From: Terriglobia bacterium
GTDB lineage: Bacteria > Acidobacteriota > Terriglobia > UBA7540
NCBI GenBank assembly: GCA_030038235.1
Contig: JASHPE010000358.1
Coordinates: 1-32,197, forward strand
Reading direction: 5' to 3'
DNA: 32,197 nucleotides
The notes under the pieces were generated by a model. The model did not search any database and was not told where the DNA came from. It worked only from the letters and a program-made list of their open reading frames with translations. This document shows, piece after piece, positions 26,545 through 32,197 of this stretch. The position numbers were made by a program, and so were the translations under genes. The stretch's first letter is position 1. The number at the start of each line of letters is the position of its first letter.

Positions 26545-27831
26545 TTGCCGCAAGACATGCTTTCAGAAGCCGCCGTTCGCAAAACCACACTCGACAACGG
26601 CCTCACGCTGGTCACCGAAGAGATGCCTTCGGTGCGCTCCGTTTCGGTCGGCATCTGGCTGCGGACCGGGTCGCGCGCCGAGCGCGCTGCCGAGAACGGC
26701 ATCACGCATTTCCTCGAGCACATGGTGTTCAAAGGAACACACAAGCGCACGGCGGAGGAGATCGCCCGCTCAGCGGACTCGATCGGCGGCCATCTCGACG
26801 CTTTCACGGCCAAGGAATGCACCAGTTTTTCCATCAAGGTTCTGGATGAGCACCTGCCTCGCGCTTTCGAAGTCCTCGCCGATCTCGTCAAGGATCCCTT
26901 GCTGCGCGACGAGCATGTGGCCAAGGAATCGCAGGTCGTCCAGGAGGAGATCAAGATGGTGGAAGACACGCCGGATGATCTGGTGCATGAGATCTTCACC
27001 CAGAGCTACTGGCGCAACCATCCGCTGGGCCGTCCTATCCTGGGAACGCGCCAGACTGTGCGTAGTTTCAATCGCAAGCGCCTTTTCCGTTACTTCCGGC
27101 GCCATTATACGCCGTGCAACATGCTCGTCTCGGCAGCCGGCAACCTGCACCATCAGCAGGTGGTGGATCTGGTCCAGCAGGAGCTGGGTCCGGTCCCCGC
27201 TGGAACGCCTGCCGTCCACGAGCGCGTCCCCGTAGCGTCGCCTGACGTTCGCCTGCGTCACAAGAAGAATTTGGAGCAGGTCCACATCTGCTTGGGGGCG
27301 CCGGCATTTCCGCTGGCGCATCCCCGCCGATTCGCGTGTTACGTGCTGAACACCGCGCTTGGCGGCGGCATGAGTTCGCGGCTGTTCCAGAACGTACGCG
27401 AAAAACGAGGCCTGGCTTACGCGGTGTTTTCGGGTTTGAGTTCCTACACCGACACCGGCTGCCTGAATGTATATGCCGGAACCTCGAGCGCCAACGCCCG
27501 CACTGTGGTCCAGTTGATCGTAGAAGAGTTCGCGCGCTTGAAATCCGAACCTATGGGTGACGAGGAGTTGCGCCGCACCAAAGACTTCTTGAAAGGAAGC
27601 ACGCTGCTCGGGCTCGAATCCACCATGAGCCGCATGTCGAATCTGGCGCGGCAGGAAATGTATTTCGGACGATACATCACCATGGACGAGATCTCCCGTG
27701 AAGTGGAGGCTGTGACCTCTGACGACGTGCTCGCTGTGGCCCGCGAGCTGCTCGATCGTAAACGCCTGGCGCTCACGGTCCTCGGTCCGCTGCAAGGCGC
27801 CGGTATCGCCCGTTCGGATCTGGCTTGTTAG
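26545..27831 (+). CDS. M16 family zinc peptidase (mitochondrial processing peptidase-like)
   Basis: This 428-residue metalloprotease belongs to the bacterial PqqL/YmxG-like branch of M16, related to mitochondrial processing peptidase beta. The inverted zinc motif HFLEH (55-59: ligands His55 and His59, catalytic Glu58) and the third ligand Glu135 in VVQEEIKMVED sit at standard spacing. The second, inactive-like half (residues 190-420) includes GGGMSSRLFQNVREKRGLAY, the substrate-binding motif. The start is TTG 26545 with GGGAGA upstream; ATG 26557, four codons later, is possible. No signal peptide is visible, so it is probably cytoplasmic. In many bacteria this gene stands near genes for dUTPase or polynucleotide phosphorylase; here it is isolated between a glycosyltransferase gene and purA. 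A 214-base gap precedes it with no clear feature except TACGAT at 26521. Confidence 0.94.
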   Translation: MPQDMLSEAAVRKTTLDNGLTLVTEEMPSVRSVSVGIWLRTGSRAERAAENGITHFLEHMVFKGTHKRTAEEIARSADSIGGHLDAFTAKECTSFSIKVLDEHLPRAFEVLADLVKDPLLRDEHVAKESQVVQEEIKMVEDTPDDLVHEIFTQSYWRNHPLGRPILGTRQTVRSFNRKRLFRYFRRHYTPCNMLVSAAGNLHHQQVVDLVQQELGPVPAGTPAVHERVPVASPDVRLRHKKNLEQVHICLGAPAFPLAHPRRFACYVLNTALGGGMSSRLFQNVREKRGLAYAVFSGLSSYTDTGCLNVYAGTSSANARTVVQLIVEEFARLKSEPMGDEELRRTKDFLKGSTLLGLESTMSRMSNLARQEMYFGRYITMDEISREVEAVTSDDVLAVARELLDRKRLALTVLGPLQGAGIARSDLAC

Positions 27832-27875
27832 GAAAACGCATCGCAAAACGGAATGCTTCCTTGGCCAGCAATGTT

Positions 27876-27905
27876 CAGACGTAGTGGGCCGCCCCTACGT
27901 TTGAC
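27876..27905. repeat. REP-like palindrome (GGGCxGCCC family) upstream of purA
   Basis: ACGTAG-TGGGC-c-GCCC-CTACGT forms a near-perfect palindrome and shares CAGACGTA and GGGCCGCCC with the element at 13496-13552 next to purB. It ends in TTTGACA, which supplies a -35-like hexamer but 27 bases from the purA -10. Confidence 0.65.
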
Positions 27906-27933
27906 ACTCTCCACTGAGCGCCGTCCAATCGGG

Positions 27934-27939
27934 TACAAT
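27934..27939 (+). promoter_or_regulatory. -10-like TACAAT upstream of purA
   Basis: TACAAT (5 of 6 consensus) lies 33 bases before the purA ATG, leaving a normal short leader. The region at -35 (27911-27916) is not consensus; TTGACA at 27901 is too distant. Confidence 0.4.
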
Positions 27940-27972
27940 AAGACGCGCGACCCCTGAATTCCGGAGTTCCTG

Positions 27973-29271
27973 ATGAGTAAAGCCACGGTTGTAGTGGGTG
28001 TACAGTGGGGCGATGAAGGCAAGGGCAAGGTCGTCGATGCCCTCGCCGAATACTTCGACATCGTGGCGCGATATCAGGGCGGCGCCAACGCCGGCCACAC
28101 CGTGGTCGCGGACGGCCGTAAGCACGTGCTCCAGCTTCTGCCCGCCGGCGTCGTGCGTCCCAACTGCATTGCGGTGATCGGAAACGGCGTGGTGATCGAT
28201 CCCGAGGCATTAGCACAGGAGATTCATTGCCTGGAAGACAGCGGCGTCAGGGTCGGACCGCGATTGAGGATTAGCGACCGCGCCCATTTGATCTTGCCTT
28301 GGCACCGGAGCCACGAGATCGCCGCGGAGGCGGCGCGAGGCGGCGGGCGAATCGGCACCACGTCCAAGGGAATCGGTCCAACTTACGAAGATAAGGCCGG
28401 CCGCCGTGGACTGCGGACCTGCGACCTCAGGGATCTGTCGAGCTTCCGGGCCAAATGCCTTGAGATGGCCAAGGAGAAGAACCAACTCGCCGCAGCCCTC
28501 TTTGGGAGCGAACGCGACGACGGTGCATGGATGGAGCGATATCTCGAAGCGGCGGCCGGGATCGTGCCGCGCCTCACGGACGTTTCCGCGTTCTTAAACA
28601 GCGCCCTCGACGGCGGGCATCGCATCCTGTTTGAAGGCGCGCAGGGCACCATGCTCGACATCGATCACGGCACCTATCCCTTCGTCACGTCTTCCAGCGC
28701 CGCCGCCGGAGGCGCCGCCGTCGGGACCGGCGTTGGGCCTACACGGCTCGGCAACGTGATCGGCGTCTCCAAGGCCTATGCCACCCGCGTCGGCAGCGGG
28801 CCGTTTCCCACCGAAGCCGGCGGCGAGGACGCGGACAAGATCCGCGAGCGCGGCGGGGAGTATGGCGCCGTGACCGGGCGACCGCGGCGCTGCGGCTGGT
28901 TTGACGTGCCGGCCGCACGCTATGCCGCGCGTTTGAACTACCTCAGCCACCTGGTGGTCACGAAGCTCGACATCCTGGATAATCTGGCGGAGATTCCGGT
29001 GGGCATGCAATACGAGCTCGACGGCAACCGTCTGGACAGCTTCCCGGCCGACGTAACTGCGGTGGAGCGGCTGAAGGTGCGCTATATCTCTCTTCCCGGC
29101 TGGCAGCAGCCGACCTTCGGTCTGCAGAATTATGATGAGCTTCCCTTGCGGGCTCGCGAGTACCTTCAGTTCATTGCGCGAGAGGTCGGAGTTCCCATTG
29201 CCATGGTTTCAACCGGACCCGAGCGCCATCAGACGATCTGGATGGACACTTCATTCGTTCCGAAAGAGTGA
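27973..29271 (+). CDS. purA: Adenylosuccinate synthetase PurA
   Basis: This 432-residue GTP-dependent ligase joins IMP and aspartate to adenylosuccinate, the first committed step to AMP; PurB, also in this window, completes it. The N-terminal QWGDEGKGK (11-19) holds the catalytic Asp14 and phosphate-binding loop, and GGANAGHTVV carries His42. The IGTTSKGIGPTYEDKAGRRG region (near 119-138), FEGAQGTMLDIDHGTYPFVT and the GRPRRCGWFD block are as expected. Length is standard (about 430). ATG 27973 gives MSKATVVVGVQWGDEG, the normal start. The TGA is followed at once by a palindromic repeat that separates it from moeA. Confidence 0.97.
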   Translation: MSKATVVVGVQWGDEGKGKVVDALAEYFDIVARYQGGANAGHTVVADGRKHVLQLLPAGVVRPNCIAVIGNGVVIDPEALAQEIHCLEDSGVRVGPRLRISDRAHLILPWHRSHEIAAEAARGGGRIGTTSKGIGPTYEDKAGRRGLRTCDLRDLSSFRAKCLEMAKEKNQLAAALFGSERDDGAWMERYLEAAAGIVPRLTDVSAFLNSALDGGHRILFEGAQGTMLDIDHGTYPFVTSSSAAAGGAAVGTGVGPTRLGNVIGVSKAYATRVGSGPFPTEAGGEDADKIRERGGEYGAVTGRPRRCGWFDVPAARYAARLNYLSHLVVTKLDILDNLAEIPVGMQYELDGNRLDSFPADVTAVERLKVRYISLPGWQQPTFGLQNYDELPLRAREYLQFIAREVGVPIAMVSTGPERHQTIWMDTSFVPKE

Positions 29272-29350
29272 GGGCAGCCCTTGTGGCCGCCCCAGTTTGC
29301 CAGAGCACTCTCTCCGGGTGCTATCAGTTGGGCGGCCACAAGGGCCGCCC
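29272..29350. repeat. REP-like element with 21-bp inverted ends between purA and moeA
   Basis: Left arm 29272-29292 and right arm 29330-29350 (GGGCGGCCACAAGGGCCGCCC) are inverted copies with one mismatch in 21. Each arm is itself a hairpin, GGCGGCC-cttgt-GGCCGCC. The element begins at the base after the purA stop and ends ten bases before the moeA start. Confidence 0.85.
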
Positions 29351-29360
29351 CTACGTGGCC

Positions 29361-30605
29361 ATGCTCAGCTTTGAAGCAGCGCTTGCAACCGTCAGGGAGA
29401 AGATTGAGGCAAGCCGCATACAAGCCCCGATTGAGATGGTCGCTCTCGGCGCTTCTCGAGGACGCGTCCTTGCCGAAGACCTGACGGCAGACCGTGACTA
29501 TCCGCCTTTTCAGCGATCCACTCGCGACGGTTTCGCGGTGCGCGCTGCCGATGTCGCCCAGGTTCCGGTCACCATCGACGTGTTGGGGTTGGCGCGCGCC
29601 GGCAGTCCGTTTGAAGGCGCTATCAGAGCCGGCTCCGCGGTCGAGATCATGACCGGCGCACCGTTGCCGGAAGGTGCGGATGCGGTGGTCATGGTTGAAT
29701 ACACTCGCGAGGTCGAGAGCGGCGCTCCCAGCCTGCCTCGAGCCGCCGGCCGGGTTGAGATTCAACGCTCCGCGCGGGCCGGTGATAATGTCGTCATCCG
29801 AGGTAGCGAAGCGGCATTGGGATCCCGCGTGCTCCCGGGCGGGCGGCGAATCGGACCGGGCGAGATCGGTCTGGCGGCTGCGCTGGGCCGCACGTCACTC
29901 CGGGTCTTCGCCCGTCCCCGCGTGGCGATTCTTCCTACCGGCGACGAAGTGGTTCCCGTAGATAAGCAACCGGCCTGGTTTGAGATTCGCAACAGTAATG
30001 CGCTGGCGCTGGCGGCGCAGGTGGAAGCTGCCGGCGGCGTTCCTTGCTTGCTCGGAATCGCGCCCGATCGCAAGGACGCGCTGCGGAGCTTGATCGAGCA
30101 GGGACTCGCCTGTGATCTCCTGGTCTTGAGCGGAGGCATCTCCGTCGGCAAGTACGACTTCGTGGCCGAGATTCTGGCCGACCTCGGCGCCGAGTTCTAT
30201 ATTCAAAGCGTGGCCATCCGCCCCGGGAAGCCGCTGGCGTTCGGCCGGGCGCGCGATCGATTTTTTTTCGCGCTGCCCGGAAATCCAGTTTCGACGTTCG
30301 TCACCTTCGAGCTGTTCGCGCGGCCAGCCATCGCGCTTCTTGGTGGTTCAGGCTTCCAGCCTGCGATTTTCCTGAAGGCTCGGCTCGCCAAATCGGTACG
30401 GCAGAAGACCGGCCTGAGCGTCTTCATGCCGGCGCGGGTGACGCGCGATGCGAACGAATTGGATCCAGTGGTCGAGTTGGTCGGCTGGCAGGGTTCGGGA
30501 GATCTCGTCGGCCTGGCAGAGGCGAATTGTTTTTTGGCACTGCGACCCGAGCAGACTGAGACTGCGGCGGGTGATTGGGTCGATGTGTTGCCGAAGTCGT
30601 GGTGA
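29361..30605 (+). CDS. moeA: Molybdopterin molybdenumtransferase MoeA
   Basis: This 414-residue enzyme inserts molybdate into adenylylated molybdopterin. ATG 29361 gives MLSFEAALATVREKI, the usual start; the frame extends upstream to 29268 only through the palindromic repeat (reading GHKGRPYVA). Family features: DYPPFQRSTRDGFAVRA early on, IMTGAPLPEGADAVVMVE, the substrate-domain motifs LPTGDEVV and IRNSNALAL, and LSGGISVGKYDFV with PGKPLAFGR and FALPGNPVSTFVTFELF. A REP-like palindrome lies in frame at 30349-30363 and encodes SGFQP in the linker before the C-terminal beta domain, where length is variable in homologues. moaC follows after a 214-base repeat-filled gap. Confidence 0.95.
   Translation: MLSFEAALATVREKIEASRIQAPIEMVALGASRGRVLAEDLTADRDYPPFQRSTRDGFAVRAADVAQVPVTIDVLGLARAGSPFEGAIRAGSAVEIMTGAPLPEGADAVVMVEYTREVESGAPSLPRAAGRVEIQRSARAGDNVVIRGSEAALGSRVLPGGRRIGPGEIGLAAALGRTSLRVFARPRVAILPTGDEVVPVDKQPAWFEIRNSNALALAAQVEAAGGVPCLLGIAPDRKDALRSLIEQGLACDLLVLSGGISVGKYDFVAEILADLGAEFYIQSVAIRPGKPLAFGRARDRFFFALPGNPVSTFVTFELFARPAIALLGGSGFQPAIFLKARLAKSVRQKTGLSVFMPARVTRDANELDPVVELVGWQGSGDLVGLAEANCFLALRPEQTETAAGDWVDVLPKSW
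30349..30363. repeat. REP-like palindrome inside moeA
   Basis: CAGGCT-tcc-AGCCTG, followed by C, is the same 15-16 bases as the stem at 7315-7331. Here it is translated in frame as part of MoeA (GFQP). Confidence 0.6.
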
Positions 30606-30819
30606 ATGGCAGTAGTCAGTTGCGTTCATAGCTGGACTTCAGCCGTGGCTGCAGACCGTGCCTCGTGAAATCTTGGATCGTCGTTCCAAAGCGTTGCTCC
30701 GTTCCAATGTGTTTTGTGGCTCGAGCAACCCGTCACACGCCACGAACTACAATCAACGGGCAACTGACTACTGACACTGCTGACAGCTGACTACTGACGC
30801 CTCTGATACGAAGACGAAC
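30606..30819. repeat. Dispersed intergenic repeat, copy B, filling the moeA-moaC gap
   Basis: CAGTAGTCAGTTG (30610-30622) and CAACTGACTACTG (30761-30773) form a perfect 13-bp inverted repeat; a further CTGACTACTGAC follows at 30787-30798. The right half, CCACGAACTACAATCAACGG then CAACTGAC, matches copy A at 1221-1258. It begins 4 bases after the moeA stop. No gene or Moco riboswitch was seen in this gap. Confidence 0.75.
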
Positions 30820-31308
30820 GTGAAAAAGACACTAAGCCATTACGATGAAAAGGGCCGCGCCCGCATGGTGGATGTCTCTGCCAAGCCGGAGACGATTCGC
30901 TTCGCGAGGGCATCAGTCCTGGTGCGTATGAGTGTGGGCACGCGGCGCGCCGTGCGCAACAATCCCAAAGGCAATCCGCTCGAAGTGGCACGTGTGGCGG
31001 GAATCGCCGGCGCCAAGCGAACTTCGGAGCTGATCCCGCTGTGCCATCCGCTGCTGCTCACTCACATCGACGTGCAAGCGGAATTCTCGAGCGAGGGCGT
31101 GCGCATCGAATCGCTGGTGCGCACTACAGGCCCGACGGGCGTGGAGATGGAGGCGCTGACGGCGGCGGCCGTGGCCGCGCTCACCGTATACGACATGTGC
31201 AAGGCGCTCGATCACAGCATCGAAATCACCGGGCTGCGCCTGGTTGAGAAAGCCGGCGGCCGGAGCGGACACTATCGCCATGCGGGCAAAGATTCTCGTT
31301 CTGAGTGA
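30820..31308 (+). CDS. moaC: Cyclic pyranopterin monophosphate synthase MoaC
   Basis: With MoaA, this 162-residue enzyme turns GTP into cyclic pyranopterin monophosphate, the first step of molybdenum cofactor synthesis; MoaC performs the second reaction. Expected residues are present: Lys50 in NNPKGNP, His76 in LCHPL, VEMEALTAA (108-116), and YDMCKA (124-129) with Asp125 and Lys128, the catalytic pair corresponding to E. coli Asp128 and Lys131. KAGGRSGHYRH near the end is typical. The start is GTG 30820; no strong ribosome site precedes it. Its end overlaps mogA by 29 bases, so the two are co-translated. Confidence 0.95.
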   Translation: MKKTLSHYDEKGRARMVDVSAKPETIRFARASVLVRMSVGTRRAVRNNPKGNPLEVARVAGIAGAKRTSELIPLCHPLLLTHIDVQAEFSSEGVRIESLVRTTGPTGVEMEALTAAAVAALTVYDMCKALDHSIEITGLRLVEKAGGRSGHYRHAGKDSRSE

Positions 31309-31768
31309 CTCAACCGCGGCCGGGCAGCGCCAGGACCAGGCCGGCGCCGCGATCAAAGAAATGCTGGCGGCGGCCGGCTGGTCCGTGGCCGCGCTCGACA
31401 TTCTTCCCGACGATCTCGACGCCATCAGCGAGCGCCTGCGCGAGTGGACCTTCTCGCCCGACTGCGACGCCGTCTTTACCGTGGGCGGCACGGGGCTGAG
31501 CCCGCGCGACGTGACCCCTGAGGCCACACGCGCCGTGATCGAGCGCGAAATCCCGGGATTCGCCGAGTTGATGCGCGCCGAAGGCCTCAAGAAGAATCGC
31601 CGCGCCGTGCTTTCGCGCGGCCTCAGCGGACTGCGCAACGGCAGGCTGATCGTCAACCTGCCGGGCAGCACCCGCGGAGCTCGCGAGTCGCTCGAAGCCG
31701 TGATCGATCTCCTGCCTCACGCCATCGACATCGCCCAAGGACGCACCCAACACCACGACGGCCGATAG
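31280..31768 (+). CDS. mogA: Molybdopterin adenylyltransferase MogA/MoaB family
   Basis: From ATG 31280 the product is 162 residues, beginning MRAKILVLSDSTAAGQRQDQ, the normal N-terminus. It adenylylates molybdopterin before MoeA adds molybdate. The nucleotide-binding VFTVGGTGLSPRDVTPEAT motif and the later SRGLSGLRNGRLIVNLPGST segment are diagnostic. MogA and MoaB cannot be told apart reliably by eye. A longer frame begins at 31244 but lies deeper in moaC and has no family support. With moaC and moeA this makes a partial molybdenum-cofactor cluster; moaA, moaD and moaE are not in the window. Confidence 0.92.
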   Translation: MRAKILVLSDSTAAGQRQDQAGAAIKEMLAAAGWSVAALDILPDDLDAISERLREWTFSPDCDAVFTVGGTGLSPRDVTPEATRAVIEREIPGFAELMRAEGLKKNRRAVLSRGLSGLRNGRLIVNLPGSTRGARESLEAVIDLLPHAIDIAQGRTQHHDGR

Positions 31769-31799
31769 AGTCTGTGTTACTCGATGTTGAGAGAAAACT

Positions 31800-31838
31800 T
31801 TGACATTTAGTTTACATGGGCCTGACATCTCGAAACAT
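31800..31838 (+). promoter_or_regulatory. 11-bp-phased TTGACA-like direct repeats (Pho-box-like operator)
   Basis: TTGACA (31800-31805), TTTACA (31811-31816) and CTGACA (31822-31827), each followed by T, are spaced exactly 11 bases; a weaker GAAACA(T) follows ten bases later (31832-31838). Direct six- to seven-base repeats with an 11-bp period are how OmpR/PhoB-type response regulators bind; Bacillus PhoP uses TTAACA-N5-TTAACA and E. coli PhoB uses CTGTCAT-N4-CTGTCAT. The site lies 35-73 bases before the secreted-protein start. Confidence 0.55.
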
Positions 31839-31872
31839 CGGTAATGGCATTTATGCTTGTGGAGGTGGACCA

Positions 31873-32197
31873 GTGAAATTAAAGAGTTTGACCGTCATCG
31901 CTTTTCTGGTTCTCAGTTGCACTGCGGCTTTCGCGCAGACCGTCCAGCTGGGATTTCTCGACCACGACAAACAAACCCAATATTGCGACTACGAACAACT
32001 CACCATTGAGAAAAACAGTGCGGTCGTTACGGGAACTCACTACCCGGCGGTGTCTGGTTCGACGACCTGCTTCAGTGAACCCGGCCTCACCGGCACGATC
32101 ACCGGTCTAATGACAAGCTTTCCGGCCAGCACGGGCCTGCCCGTGCTTGGGAAGGTCGCGACCTTTGCCGACGACACCTACGATCGGCTAGGTGGCT
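31873..32197 (+). CDS. Secreted protein of unknown function (3' truncated by window)
   Basis: A GTG at 31873 with the strong ribosome site GGAGG (31861-31865) opens a frame that remains open to the window end (108 codons). Residues 1-21 are a clear signal peptide (MKLKSLTVIAFLVLSCTAAF, cut before QTVQLG at residue 22). The mature part begins QTVQLGFLDHDKQTQYCDYE and has paired cysteines (near 38 and 68) and Thr/Gly/Ser-rich strand-like segments, suggesting a disulfide-bonded beta protein. I do not recognise a family. The operator-like repeats directly upstream suggest it is regulated by an OmpR/PhoB-type response regulator. Confidence 0.7.
   Translation, partial: MKLKSLTVIAFLVLSCTAAFAQTVQLGFLDHDKQTQYCDYEQLTIEKNSAVVTGTHYPAVSGSTTCFSEPGLTGTITGLMTSFPASTGLPVLGKVATFADDTYDRLGG

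Noticed and set aside
30606-30819. Molybdenum-cofactor riboswitch before moaC
   Set aside because: The sequence is explained by the dispersed CAGTAGTCAGTTG repeat; no Moco aptamer pattern was seen.
31845-31858. Sigma-54 promoter TGGCAT...TGCTTG before the secreted protein
   Set aside because: The GG and GC doublets are 9 bases apart instead of 12, so the spacing is wrong.

Overview
The window is GC-rich, densely coded bacterial DNA. Several traits together point to a soil Acidobacteriota genome of the Koribacter/Solibacter/Terriglobus kind: an FG-GAP/ASPIC (UnbV) secreted repeat protein, an ASH-domain protein with a late CGGG(S)n segment, a sigma-54 activator with two GAF domains, frequent TTG and GTG starts, and several families of short intergenic palindromes. 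This assignment is an inference from gene content, not from a marker phylogeny.

Layout. 1-1107 is the C-terminal part of secA, followed by a dispersed repeat and a small membrane protein. 1878-2333 (minus) is a two-gene module (DUF2283 plus a 79-aa basic partner) that looks like a toxin-antitoxin pair, lying downstream of a GAF-GAF-AAA-Fis sigma-54 activator (2378-4453, minus). A 28-bp inverted repeat enclosing three 36-bp tandem units (4498-4641) precedes a PcrA/UvrD helicase. A 51-aa very basic protein is followed by a tight plus-strand cluster (7388-11579): amino-acid permease, S1/P1-nuclease-like secreted protein, adenosine deaminase and HAD hydrolase. Its last gene overlaps, tail to tail, the minus-strand FG-GAP protein gene, which is followed on the same strand by purB. 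14856-15774 is a repeat-filled gap. Then come the ASH protein, a GcvT-like protein, a higBA toxin-antitoxin pair with a readable promoter/operator, and a second plus-strand cluster: myo-inositol oxygenase, outer-membrane barrel, di-heme cytochrome c peroxidase, GH78 rhamnosidase-like enzyme. An orphan BrnA-like protein, protein-L-isoaspartate methyltransferase, a DPM/ALG5-type glycosyltransferase, an M16 peptidase, purA, and the molybdenum-cofactor genes moeA, moaC and mogA follow. The window ends inside a secreted protein gene preceded by 11-bp-phased TTGACA-like repeats that resemble a Pho box.

No rRNA, tRNA, CRISPR array, integrase or transposase was seen. The most interesting material is: the phased operator at 31800-31838; the higBA operator with a probable leaderless start; the 79aa/DUF2283 module; a nuclease-fold protein whose metal ligands look lost, embedded in an adenosine-salvage-like operon; the bacterial inositol oxygenase with a peroxidase/barrel pair; and a set of REP-like palindromes that share architecture but differ in stem sequence by compensatory changes, one of them in frame inside moeA.
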